A stretch of DNA of 16,360 nucleotides from an uncultured Burkholderiales bacterium (GTDB lineage Bacteria > Pseudomonadota > Gammaproteobacteria > Burkholderiales > Burkholderiaceae_C), in the NCBI GenBank assembly GCA_903953985.1, contig CAJBLW010000158.1:1-16360 (forward strand), read 5' to 3'. How positions within the stretch are numbered: the first letter of the stretch is position 1; every line of letters starts with the position of its first letter. The position numbers and the translations under genes were made by a program. Positions 6,632 through 13,539 of this stretch are shown here, one piece after another. A model generated the notes under the pieces. That model was not told the origin of the DNA, ran no database searches, and saw only the letters and a program-made list of their open reading frames with translations.

Positions 6632-7903
6632 ATGGCTGTATGGACCTTGGGTTTGAACCACACCACTGCACCGCTGGATCTGCGCGGGAGGTTCGCGTTC
6701 GCCGTCGACAAACTGGTACCCACGCTGCACGGTTTGCGCCAGGACCTGGCCAGTCATACGGCACAACCGCCCGAAGCGGCCATCTTGTCAACCTGCAACC
6801 GCACCGAAATTTATTGTGCCGCCGACCAGGCTGCCACCGGCGACACCCTGCGGTGGTTGGCCCAAGCCGGTGGTGTCAGCGCGTCCGAACTGCACGCCCA
6901 CACTTATTTGCTCGAGGGCAATGAGGCCGCCCGCCATGCCTTTCGCGTGGCCAGCGGCCTGGACTCCATGGTGTTGGGCGAAGCCCAGATTCTGGGCCAA
7001 CTCAAGGACGCCGTACGTGCAGCCGAGCAAGCCGGCGCCCTGGGCAGCACCCTCAACCAGTTGTTTCAGCGCAGCTTTGCGGTGGCCAAAGAAGTGCGCA
7101 GTTCCACCGAAATCGGAGCCCACTCCATCAGCATGGCTGCTGCCTCGGTACGCTTAGCCAGCCAGTTGTTCGAAGACATCAAAGACATCCGCATCCTGTT
7201 TGTCGGTGCGGGTGAAATGAACGAGTTGGTGGCCACCCATTTTGCAGCCAAGCAGCCAAAAGGCATGGTGATTGCCAACCGCAGCCTGGACCGCGCCGAG
7301 TTGCTGGCCCACCGATTTGGGGCCGGGGTCATGCCCTTGGCCGACCTGCCCGCGCGCCTGCACGAATTCGACGCGGTCATCAGCTGCACCGCCAGCACCC
7401 TGCCACTGATCGGTCTGGGTGCGGTTGAACGTGCCCTTAAAAAACGCAAATACCGCCCCATGTTCATGGTCGATCTGGCGGTGCCGCGTGACATCGAACC
7501 CGAAGTCAAGGCCTTGGAAGACGTTTACCTGTACACCGTGGACGACCTGGCCAGCGTGGTGCAAGCAGGCCAGGCGCACCGGCAAGCGGCTGTGGCCGAA
7601 GCCGAAGTGATCATCGACGCAGGTGTGCAAAGTTTTATGCACTGGATGGGCCAGCGCGGCACCGTGCCCCTGATCCAACAGTTGCAAAACCAGGCAGACG
7701 CTTGGCGCGAAGCTGAAATGGCCCGCGCCCGCAAGCAGTTGGCCCGGGGAGATGACCCGATCGCCGTGATGGAGGCCCTGTCCAAAGGCCTGACCCAGAA
7801 AATGCTGCACGGTGCCTTGGCTGAATTGCGTGGGACTGACTCTGAGCACCGCGAACACACCATACAAACTGTGCAACGCGTCTTCTTGCGCAAAGAGCGT
7901 TAG
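6632..7903 (+). CDS. hemA: Glutamyl-tRNA reductase
   Basis: Reduces glutamyl-tRNA(Glu) with NADPH to glutamate-1-semialdehyde, the first committed step of C5 tetrapyrrole (heme) synthesis. The 423 residues show the N-terminal family start MAVWTLGLNHTTAPLDLR, the catalytic-cysteine motif ILSTCNRTEIY (Cys55), the signature SGLDSMVLGEAQILGQLKDA at 108-127, and the NADPH-binding loop FVGAGEMNELV at 190-200. A C-terminal dimerisation helix follows. The ATG at 6632 is preferred because homologues begin MAVWxLG; an in-frame ATG at 6614 would add six residues and does have an AGAGG ribosome site, so it cannot be excluded. It heads hemA-prfA-prmC-grxD. Confidence 0.95.
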   Translation: MAVWTLGLNHTTAPLDLRGRFAFAVDKLVPTLHGLRQDLASHTAQPPEAAILSTCNRTEIYCAADQAATGDTLRWLAQAGGVSASELHAHTYLLEGNEAARHAFRVASGLDSMVLGEAQILGQLKDAVRAAEQAGALGSTLNQLFQRSFAVAKEVRSSTEIGAHSISMAAASVRLASQLFEDIKDIRILFVGAGEMNELVATHFAAKQPKGMVIANRSLDRAELLAHRFGAGVMPLADLPARLHEFDAVISCTASTLPLIGLGAVERALKKRKYRPMFMVDLAVPRDIEPEVKALEDVYLYTVDDLASVVQAGQAHRQAAVAEAEVIIDAGVQSFMHWMGQRGTVPLIQQLQNQADAWREAEMARARKQLARGDDPIAVMEALSKGLTQKMLHGALAELRGTDSEHREHTIQTVQRVFLRKER

Positions 7904-7998
7904 CGGCTTGACTTGGAAGGTCGGCACATCAAAGCCGACACCATCCCTGCTGCATGCCCGTTGGACTTCAAGCTCCAACTTTAAAAAATTCTGGCCGA
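7904..7998 (+). other. hemA-prfA spacer with two inverted repeats
   Basis: A 95-base spacer containing two small stem-loops: GTCGGC (7920-7925) with GCCGAC (7934-7939) over eight bases, and GTTGGA (7960-7965) with TCCAAC (7974-7979) over eight bases. The second is followed by CTTTAAAAAATT, too short a T-run for a convincing terminator. They may be RNA-processing or attenuation structures, or chance. No strong Shine-Dalgarno precedes prfA. Confidence 0.4.
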
Positions 7999-9087
7999 AT
8001 GAAACCCTTTCTCATCCAGCAACTCGAACGCTACGCACTGCGCTTGACCGAGTTGGACTTTTTGCTGTCCCGCGAAGACATCATGGCCGACATGGCGCAG
8101 TTCCTGAAGCTCTCGCGGGAGCATGCCGAAGTCAGCGCCGTGGCCTCGCGCTTCGCCCGTTTCCAGCAGCGCAGCGCGGACCTGATCACGGCCCAGGCCA
8201 TGATGGATGAAGAAGAAATGCGCGAGATGGCCGAAGAAGAAGCGGCCAGCGCCAGCGCCGAGCTTCAAAGTCTGGAGGCCGAGCTGCAGCGCATGCTGTT
8301 GCCCAAAGACCCCGACGATGCACGCCCGGCTTTTGTCGAAATCCGCGCCGGCACCGGGGGCGACGAGTCGGCCCTGTTTGCGGGCGACTTGTTGCGCATG
8401 TACACGCGCTTTGCCGAAAGCCAAGCTTGGCGTTGCGAGATCATCTCTGAGTCGATGAGCGAACTGGGCGGCTACAAAGAAGTCGTGGTGCGCATCGAGG
8501 GTGACCAGGTTTACGGCGCACTGAAGTTTGAGTCGGGTGGCCACCGGGTACAACGGGTGCCCGCCACCGAAACCCAGGGCCGCATCCACACCAGCGCTTG
8601 CACGGTAGCGGTATTGGCAGAGCCAGACGAAGCCGAGGCCATCAAGATCAATCCTTCTGATTTGCGCATCGACACCTACCGCGCCAGTGGCGCGGGTGGG
8701 CAGCACATCAACAAAACCGACTCGGCCGTGCGCATCACCCACTTGCCCACCGGCATCGTGGCCGAATGCCAAGACGGCCGCAGTCAGCACAGCAACAAGG
8801 CGCAAGCCCTGAAAGTGCTCACTGCGCGCATTCAGGAAAAAGACCGGGCCGAACGCGCCGCCAAAGACGCTGCTGAACGCAAAAGCCTGATCGGCAGTGG
8901 CGACCGCTCGGACCGCATCCGCACCTACAACTTCCCGCAAGGCCGATTGACCGACCACCGAATCAACCTCACGCTGTACAAGCTGCTGACCATCATGGAA
9001 GGTGATTTGAAAGACGTGGTCGATGCGCTGCAGGCCTACGAAGCCGCAGAACAACTGGCTGCACTGGAAATCGGGGCGACTGCATGA
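7999..9087 (+). CDS. prfA: Peptide chain release factor 1
   Basis: Terminates translation at UAA and UAG codons by triggering hydrolysis of peptidyl-tRNA. The product is 362 residues (E. coli 360). The codon-recognition tripeptide PAT is at 188-190 (RVPATETQGRIHTSA), which marks RF1 rather than RF2. The catalytic GGQ is at 233-235 within GAGGQHINKTDSAVRITH; Gln235 is the residue methylated by PrmC, encoded next. The ATG at 7999 gives the standard MKPFLIQQLERYALRL start; an in-frame ATG at 7954 would add fifteen residues not typical of the family. The stop overlaps the prmC start by four bases (ATGA), so the two are probably translationally coupled. Confidence 0.97.
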   Translation: MKPFLIQQLERYALRLTELDFLLSREDIMADMAQFLKLSREHAEVSAVASRFARFQQRSADLITAQAMMDEEEMREMAEEEAASASAELQSLEAELQRMLLPKDPDDARPAFVEIRAGTGGDESALFAGDLLRMYTRFAESQAWRCEIISESMSELGGYKEVVVRIEGDQVYGALKFESGGHRVQRVPATETQGRIHTSACTVAVLAEPDEAEAIKINPSDLRIDTYRASGAGGQHINKTDSAVRITHLPTGIVAECQDGRSQHSNKAQALKVLTARIQEKDRAERAAKDAAERKSLIGSGDRSDRIRTYNFPQGRLTDHRINLTLYKLLTIMEGDLKDVVDALQAYEAAEQLAALEIGATA

Positions 9088-9926
9088 TGGACCCTCACGC
9101 CAACCCCAGCGTTAGCGAATGCATGCAACATGCCCTGAGACAAGGCCTGGCCCGGGTGGACGCACAAATTCTCTTGCTGAACGCCCTGGCGCGCCCGGTG
9201 CATGACCGCGCCTGGCTTCTGGCCCATGACACCGAGTTGTTGACTGAGGTGCAGCAACACAACTGGGACCACGCCCTGCAGCGCCGCCTGCAAGGCGAGC
9301 CCGTAGCCTACATCACCGGTCGCAAAGACTTTTTTGGTCTGACGCTGAACGTGGACGCTCGGGTGCTGGACCCACGCCCCGACACGGAAATCCTGGTCGA
9401 GTGGGCGCTGGAATTGCTGCCTTTGGGCCAGCCAGCCCGCGTGCTGGACCTGGGCACTGGCTGCGGCGCTCTGGCCCTGGCCCTGCAGCACGAGCGCCCT
9501 GCTGCGCAAGTGACTGCCGTGGACGCCAGCGCCGACGCCCTGGCCGTGGCCAGCGCCAACGCCCAGCGCCTGAACTTGCCCGTGCAGTGCGTGCTGGGTC
9601 ACTGGATGGACGCCGTAACGGGTCCATTTGAGCTGATCGTGTCCAACCCACCTTACGTGGCGGAAGGCGACCCGCACCTGGCCGCCCTGACGCACGAACC
9701 CCTGAGCGCGCTGACGAGCGGGGCCGATGGTCTGGATGACATCCGCCAGATCATTGCTCAAGCCCCCAGCCGCCTCGCCCCAGGTGGCTGGCTGCTGCTG
9801 GAACATGGCTGGAACCAGGCCGCTGACGTGCAAGAACTGCTGCGCACGACCGGTTTTGTACAGATTCAATCGCGGCGCGATCTGGGCGGGATCGAGCGCT
9901 GTACAGGCGCGATGATGCCGGATTGA
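9084..9926 (+). CDS. prmC: Release factor glutamine N5-methyltransferase
   Basis: Transfers a methyl group from S-adenosylmethionine to the GGQ glutamine of RF1 and RF2, which raises termination efficiency. The 280 residues have the N-terminal helical domain ending in GEPVAYITGRKDFFG (71-85), RPDTE at 98-102, SAM-binding motif I LDLGTGCGALALAL (121-134), the acidic AVDAS strand (145-149), and the substrate-binding NPPY at 188-191. Two consecutive ATGs begin the gene; the first overlaps the prfA stop. The pairing of enzyme and substrate genes is conserved in many proteobacteria. It was formerly called hemK because of its position beside hemA. Confidence 0.96.
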   Translation: MMDPHANPSVSECMQHALRQGLARVDAQILLLNALARPVHDRAWLLAHDTELLTEVQQHNWDHALQRRLQGEPVAYITGRKDFFGLTLNVDARVLDPRPDTEILVEWALELLPLGQPARVLDLGTGCGALALALQHERPAAQVTAVDASADALAVASANAQRLNLPVQCVLGHWMDAVTGPFELIVSNPPYVAEGDPHLAALTHEPLSALTSGADGLDDIRQIIAQAPSRLAPGGWLLLEHGWNQAADVQELLRTTGFVQIQSRRDLGGIERCTGAMMPD

Positions 9927-10012
9927 CAGCAACATCCCTTCAAAAATGGCAGACTTTCATTCAGAGACATAATTCATCTCATCCGACACCGTCCCCATTT
10001 GGAGAATTGAAC

Positions 10013-10336
10013 ATGAGCGACACCCAGCAACGCATCGACGAAATCGTCAAAGGCAACGACATCACCCTGTTCATGAAAGGCAACGCCAGCTTTCCCATGT
10101 GCGGTTTTTCGGGCCGTGCCATCCAGATCCTCAAGGCCGTGGGCGTGGACCCCAAGACGGTCAAAACCGTGAATGTGCTGGACGATGCCGAAATCCGGCA
10201 AGGCATCAAGGAATACAGCAACTGGCCCACCATCCCCCAGCTCTACGTCAAGGGCGAATTCATTGGCGGCTCGGACATCATGATGGAAATGTACGAGTCG
10301 GGCGAACTGCAACAGGTCATCAACGGCCAAGCCTAA
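10013..10336 (+). CDS. grxD: Monothiol glutaredoxin (Grx4/GrxD type)
   Basis: Single-domain CGFS glutaredoxin of 107 residues that binds and transfers [2Fe-2S] clusters with glutathione. The active site FPMCGFSGRA has its cysteine at 30. The preceding LFMKGN (19-24) and the WPTIPQLYVKGEFIGGSDIM segment (71-90, with the TIP loop and GGSD glutathione contacts) are diagnostic. The ATG at 10013 has a strong ribosome site (GGAGA at 10001-10005, seven bases before it), which rules out the longer frame from 9923. A CATAAT hexamer at 9968-9973 in the 86-base gap after prmC could be the -10 of its own promoter. The gene is followed by a palindrome and a strong terminator. Confidence 0.96.
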   Translation: MSDTQQRIDEIVKGNDITLFMKGNASFPMCGFSGRAIQILKAVGVDPKTVKTVNVLDDAEIRQGIKEYSNWPTIPQLYVKGEFIGGSDIMMEMYESGELQQVINGQA

Positions 10337-10354
10337 TCGGTTGACTCAACCGAT
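10336..10354. repeat. Perfect 9-bp palindrome at the grxD stop codon
   Basis: ATCGGTTGA (10336-10344) and TCAACCGAT (10346-10354) are perfect inverted repeats around one base, beginning on the last base of the grxD TAA. As RNA this folds to a short tight hairpin ahead of the terminator. There is no T-run, so it is not a terminator itself. Confidence 0.6.
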
Positions 10355-10370
10355 GCCTGAAACCTGTCAT

Positions 10371-10393
10371 AGCCACCTTCGGGTGGCTTTTTT
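10371..10393 (+). terminator. Rho-independent terminator after grxD
   Basis: The stem AGCCACC (10371-10377) and GGTGGCT (10382-10388) closes a TTCG tetraloop and is followed directly by a run of six T (10388-10393). This is a textbook intrinsic terminator for the hemA-prfA-prmC-grxD unit. On the other strand the hairpin has no T-run downstream, so it is not obviously shared with the convergent transglycosylase gene. Confidence 0.92.
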
Positions 10394-10399
10394 GCGGCC

Positions 10400-11026
10400 T
10401 CAATCCAACGGGTGCAACCAAGCCCGCTGCGCCGCCATCACCGTTTGCGGGTAAGCCGACTGCCCTCGGCTGCCGTTGTAACGGCCCAGCGCCATAAAGG
10501 TGTCGCCGCGTTCCCGGTCCAAGTAGTGGCGCATGATGACGCAACCAAAACGCAGGTTGGTCTGCATGTGAAACAGTCGGCTGTCGTCGCCATCGCCAAT
10601 CAGGCGCGCCCAAAACGGCATAACCTGCATGTAGCCGCGTGCCCCGGCGCTGGAGATGGCGTATTTGCGAAACGCACTTTCGACCTGCACCACGCCCAGC
10701 ACCAGTGACAGGGGCAGGCCTGCGCGGCGAGCTTCGTACCAAAGAGTTTGCAAAAACTCTTGCCGCTCGGTTGGGTGTGTTTTGAAATGCGCCAGCCGCT
10801 GGCTGCTGGCCGCTTTCCACTGCGCATAGGCCTGCTGGTCAGCGGCGTTGGGCAGCAGGGGCTCTGGGGGTGCTGCCGCCGCCACCGCCGCGCTCAGGGC
10901 CGAACGCACGGCGTGCGAAAGGGGCTCTTCGATTTGCCGTCCGGCGTGCGTCGCCCCGAAGGGCAACAAAGTCCCGCACAGACTGAGCAAACAAGCTCGG
11001 CGGCTGAGCATGACCGAGCGTGTCAT
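10400..11026 (-). CDS. Secreted lytic transglycosylase (SLT domain)
   Basis: Predicted peptidoglycan-cleaving lytic transglycosylase of 208 residues. An N-terminal signal (MTRSVMLSRRACLLSLCGTLLPFGATHA) carries SRRACLL, partly like a twin-arginine motif, with likely cleavage after THA at 28. An alanine/proline-rich linker (~40-62) precedes an SLT domain: catalytic Glu116 in VVQVESAFRKYAISSAGARG, GYMQVMPFW at 131-139, and ALGRYNGS at 179-186. It is much shorter than Slt70, closer to stand-alone SLT proteins. The ATG at 11026 is preferred; an in-frame GTG at 11059 would overlap proS by 16 bases and lengthen the n-region. It lies 17 bases after proS and is probably co-transcribed with it. Confidence 0.88.
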   Translation of the reverse strand: MTRSVMLSRRACLLSLCGTLLPFGATHAGRQIEEPLSHAVRSALSAAVAAAAPPEPLLPNAADQQAYAQWKAASSQRLAHFKTHPTERQEFLQTLWYEARRAGLPLSLVLGVVQVESAFRKYAISSAGARGYMQVMPFWARLIGDGDDSRLFHMQTNLRFGCVIMRHYLDRERGDTFMALGRYNGSRGQSAYPQTVMAAQRAWLHPLD

Positions 11027-11043
11027 GGACACGGGCTTGCGGC

Positions 11044-12789
11044 TCAGGGAGCCAAACACCCTTTAAGGTGACCCAAAATGTCGGCTACATCCACTTTGCT
11101 GGCTTCGGCATCGCGGCGGTGCTGGTACTCGATCAGACCGTCTTTCAATCCCTTGTCGCCAATCGTGATGCGGTGCGGCACGCCGATCAGCTCCCAGTCG
11201 GCAAACATGGCACCGGGGCGCTCGCCCCGGTCGTCCAGGATGACATCAACCCCGTCGGCCAGCAATGCGGCGTAGATGCGTTCGGCCTCAAGCTTGACGG
11301 CTTCGCTGCGGTCCATGCCGATGGGGCAGATCACCAATGTGAACGGGGCAATCGCGTCGGGCCAGATGATGCCACGTTCGTCGTGGTTTTGCTCGATGGC
11401 GGCAGCGGGCAGGCGGGTCACGCCGATGCCGTAGCAACCCATCTCCAGGAACTGCGGCTTGCCGTTCTCGTCCAAGAATGTGGCGTTCATCGCCTTGGAG
11501 TATTTGGTGCCCAGGTAGAACACATGGCCCACTTCGATACCGCGCTCAACGGCCAATTCACCCAGCCCGTCAGGCGACTTGTCACCGGCGACCACGTTTC
11601 GGATGTCGGCCACCAAGGCGGGCTCGGGCAGGTCACGGCCCCAATTGACGCCGATGATGTGGAAGTCTGGCTCATTGGCACCACAAATCCAGTCGGCCAT
11701 CACGGCCACGTCGCGGTCGGCTACCAGGTGCACGGGCTTCTTTAAATTCAGCGGGCCGAGGTAACCCGGCTTGCAACCAAAGTGGTCTTCGATCTCGGCC
11801 AGGGTGGCAAAGCGGAAACCGCCTTCCATGCCCGGCAGCTTGCCCACTTTGACTTCGTTCATGTCGTGGTCACCGCGCAGCAGCAGCAGGCAAACTTGCG
11901 ACTTCACGATCTCACCCTGTTCGTTCAGAGTGTCGGTGGCCAGCACCAGCGACTTGACGGTGGTGGAAAGCGGCACATTCAGCAAGGCGGCCACGTCTTC
12001 GCAGGTGCTCTTGCCGGGCGTGGCGGTTTTCGTCAGGGCTTGCGTGGCCGCGCCGCGTGGCTGGCTGGGGGCCAGGGCTTCGGCTTTTTCGATGTTGGCA
12101 GCGTAGTTGCTGGTGGGGCAGTACACGATGGCGTCTTCGCCTGTGGCTGCGATCACCTGGAACTCTTCGCTCAAGTCGCCCCCAATGGCCCCGCTGTCTG
12201 CGGCCACGGCGCGGTAGGTCAGGCCAAACCGGTCGAAAATCTTGCGGTAGGCACCGGCCATGACTTGGTAGCTGGCCTTGGCGCTCGCCATGTCGCGGTC
12301 AAAGCTGTAGGCGTCCTTCATGGTGAACTCGCGGCCACGCATCAGGCCAAAACGCGGACGGCGCTCGTCGCGGAATTTGGTCTGGATTTGGTAGAAGTTT
12401 TTGGGCAATTGTTTGTAGCTGCGCACTTCTTGGCGCACCACGTCGGTCACCACCTCTTCGCTGGTCGGCTGAATCACAAAGTCGCGGCCATGGCGGTCCT
12501 TGATGCGCAACAATTCGGGGCCCATCTTGTTAAAGCGACCGGTCTCTTGCCAAAGCTCGGCCGGTTGCACCACAGGCATGGTCATCTCGATGGCACCGGC
12601 GCGGTTCATTTCTTCGCGCACGATGGCTTCGACTTTGCGGATCACACGCAAACCCATGGGCATGTAGTTGTAGATGCCCGCACCCAGCTTCTTGATCATG
12701 CCGGCCCGGGTCATGAGCTTGTGACTGACCACCTCGGCGTCGGCTGGGGCTTCTTTGAGGGTGGAAATGAGGAACTGGGAGGCTTTCAT
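11044..12789 (-). CDS. proS: Prolyl-tRNA synthetase
   Basis: Class II aminoacyl-tRNA synthetase that charges tRNA(Pro), 581 residues, of the bacterial type with an inserted editing domain. Visible parts are the start MKASQFLISTLKEAPADAEV, TSEE at 109-112, motif 2 FRDERRPRFGLMRGREF at 139-155 and KDAYSFD. The INS editing domain lies at about 225-390 with TVKS at 277-280, whose Lys279 corresponds to the editing-site lysine known from E. coli ProRS, to my recollection. Motif 3 GCYGIGVTR is at 451-459, followed by the anticodon-binding domain. It is divergent from rppH across 100 bases. No strong Shine-Dalgarno is seen before the ATG. The downstream transglycosylase gene is probably in the same transcript. 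Confidence 0.97.
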   Translation of the reverse strand: MKASQFLISTLKEAPADAEVVSHKLMTRAGMIKKLGAGIYNYMPMGLRVIRKVEAIVREEMNRAGAIEMTMPVVQPAELWQETGRFNKMGPELLRIKDRHGRDFVIQPTSEEVVTDVVRQEVRSYKQLPKNFYQIQTKFRDERRPRFGLMRGREFTMKDAYSFDRDMASAKASYQVMAGAYRKIFDRFGLTYRAVAADSGAIGGDLSEEFQVIAATGEDAIVYCPTSNYAANIEKAEALAPSQPRGAATQALTKTATPGKSTCEDVAALLNVPLSTTVKSLVLATDTLNEQGEIVKSQVCLLLLRGDHDMNEVKVGKLPGMEGGFRFATLAEIEDHFGCKPGYLGPLNLKKPVHLVADRDVAVMADWICGANEPDFHIIGVNWGRDLPEPALVADIRNVVAGDKSPDGLGELAVERGIEVGHVFYLGTKYSKAMNATFLDENGKPQFLEMGCYGIGVTRLPAAAIEQNHDERGIIWPDAIAPFTLVICPIGMDRSEAVKLEAERIYAALLADGVDVILDDRGERPGAMFADWELIGVPHRITIGDKGLKDGLIEYQHRRDAEASKVDVADILGHLKGCLAP

Positions 12790-12854
12790 CGCAACGGGCT
12801 AACTCAGACAAGGGGATCAGGGAAACATCCAACAGCCAGCGGCGGTGCGCCGTG

Positions 12855-12880
12855 CATAATGGACACAATTTAAAAAATTG
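12855..12880 (+). promoter_or_regulatory. Putative rppH promoter element and leader palindrome
   Basis: A CATAAT hexamer (12855-12860) is a candidate -10. Six bases further on, CAATTT (12866-12871) and AAATTG (12875-12880) form a perfect AT-rich inverted repeat around three A residues, just before the GAGG ribosome site (12880-12883). No clear -35 is present. It lies in the divergent rppH/proS gap and its role is inferred. Confidence 0.3.
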
Positions 12881-12889
12881 AGGTTGATT

Positions 12890-13504
12890 ATGCTTGACCG
12901 TGAAGGCTTTAGGCCCAACGTCGGCATCATTCTGCTCAACCAGAGAAACCAGGTTTTTTGGGGTAAGCGCATCCGTACCCACAGCTGGCAGTTTCCGCAG
13001 GGTGGCATTGACCGGGGTGAGAGCCCCGAACAGGCCATGTTCCGCGAACTGCACGAAGAAGTGGGGCTCCAACCGGAGCATGTGCGCATCGTGGCCCGAA
13101 CCCGTGACTGGTTGCGCTATGAGGTGCCGGACCGCTTCATCCGCAGGGATGCACGCGGCTTTTACAAGGGCCAGAAACAGATCTGGTTCCTGTTGCAGAT
13201 GGTGACCCACGATCACCACCTGAACTTGCGCGCCACCGATCACCCGGAGTTTGACGCTTGGCGTTGGAACGACTACTGGGTGCCGCTCGATGTGGTGGTG
13301 GAGTTCAAGCGCGGCGTGTATGAAATGGCGCTGACCGAGTTGGCCCGCTACTTGCCCCGGCAGGAGCGGCAAAACCGTTATTTGCGTGGCGGCACTCGCT
13401 CCCCACGTGATCACGGCATGGAACACGATCACGGAGAGATGCAGCCCCCCATGCACATGGAGCTGCCCCCGGGCGCCAGCTTCGACCCCAACCCGCAAGG
13501 TTGA
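12890..13504 (+). CDS. rppH: RNA pyrophosphohydrolase (Nudix)
   Basis: Removes pyrophosphate from triphosphorylated mRNA 5' ends, opening them to RNase E decay. The Nudix box GX5EX7REUXEEXGU is complete at 38-60 (Gly38, Glu44, Arg52-Glu53, Glu56-Glu57, Gly59). The start LDREGFRPNVGIILLN and the WQFPQGGI, GQKQIWFLL and EFDAWRW segments are RppH signatures. The ATG at 12890 has GAGG six bases upstream; the TTG at 12878 would add four residues. Length is 204 residues against 176 in E. coli: the excess is a C-terminal tail (about 165-204) rich in His, Met and Pro (HGMEHDHGEM, PPMHMELPPG), probably disordered and able to bind metal. It is divergent from proS and convergent with proB. Confidence 0.95.
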   Translation: MLDREGFRPNVGIILLNQRNQVFWGKRIRTHSWQFPQGGIDRGESPEQAMFRELHEEVGLQPEHVRIVARTRDWLRYEVPDRFIRRDARGFYKGQKQIWFLLQMVTHDHHLNLRATDHPEFDAWRWNDYWVPLDVVVEFKRGVYEMALTELARYLPRQERQNRYLRGGTRSPRDHGMEHDHGEMQPPMHMELPPGASFDPNPQG

Positions 13505-13539
13505 CCCATCTGGCGAAGGCTGGCTCATCCTCCGTGACT

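Noticed and set aside
9084..9087. Frameshift between prfA and prmC
   Set aside because: The four-base ATGA overlap is normal stop-start coupling; both proteins are full length.
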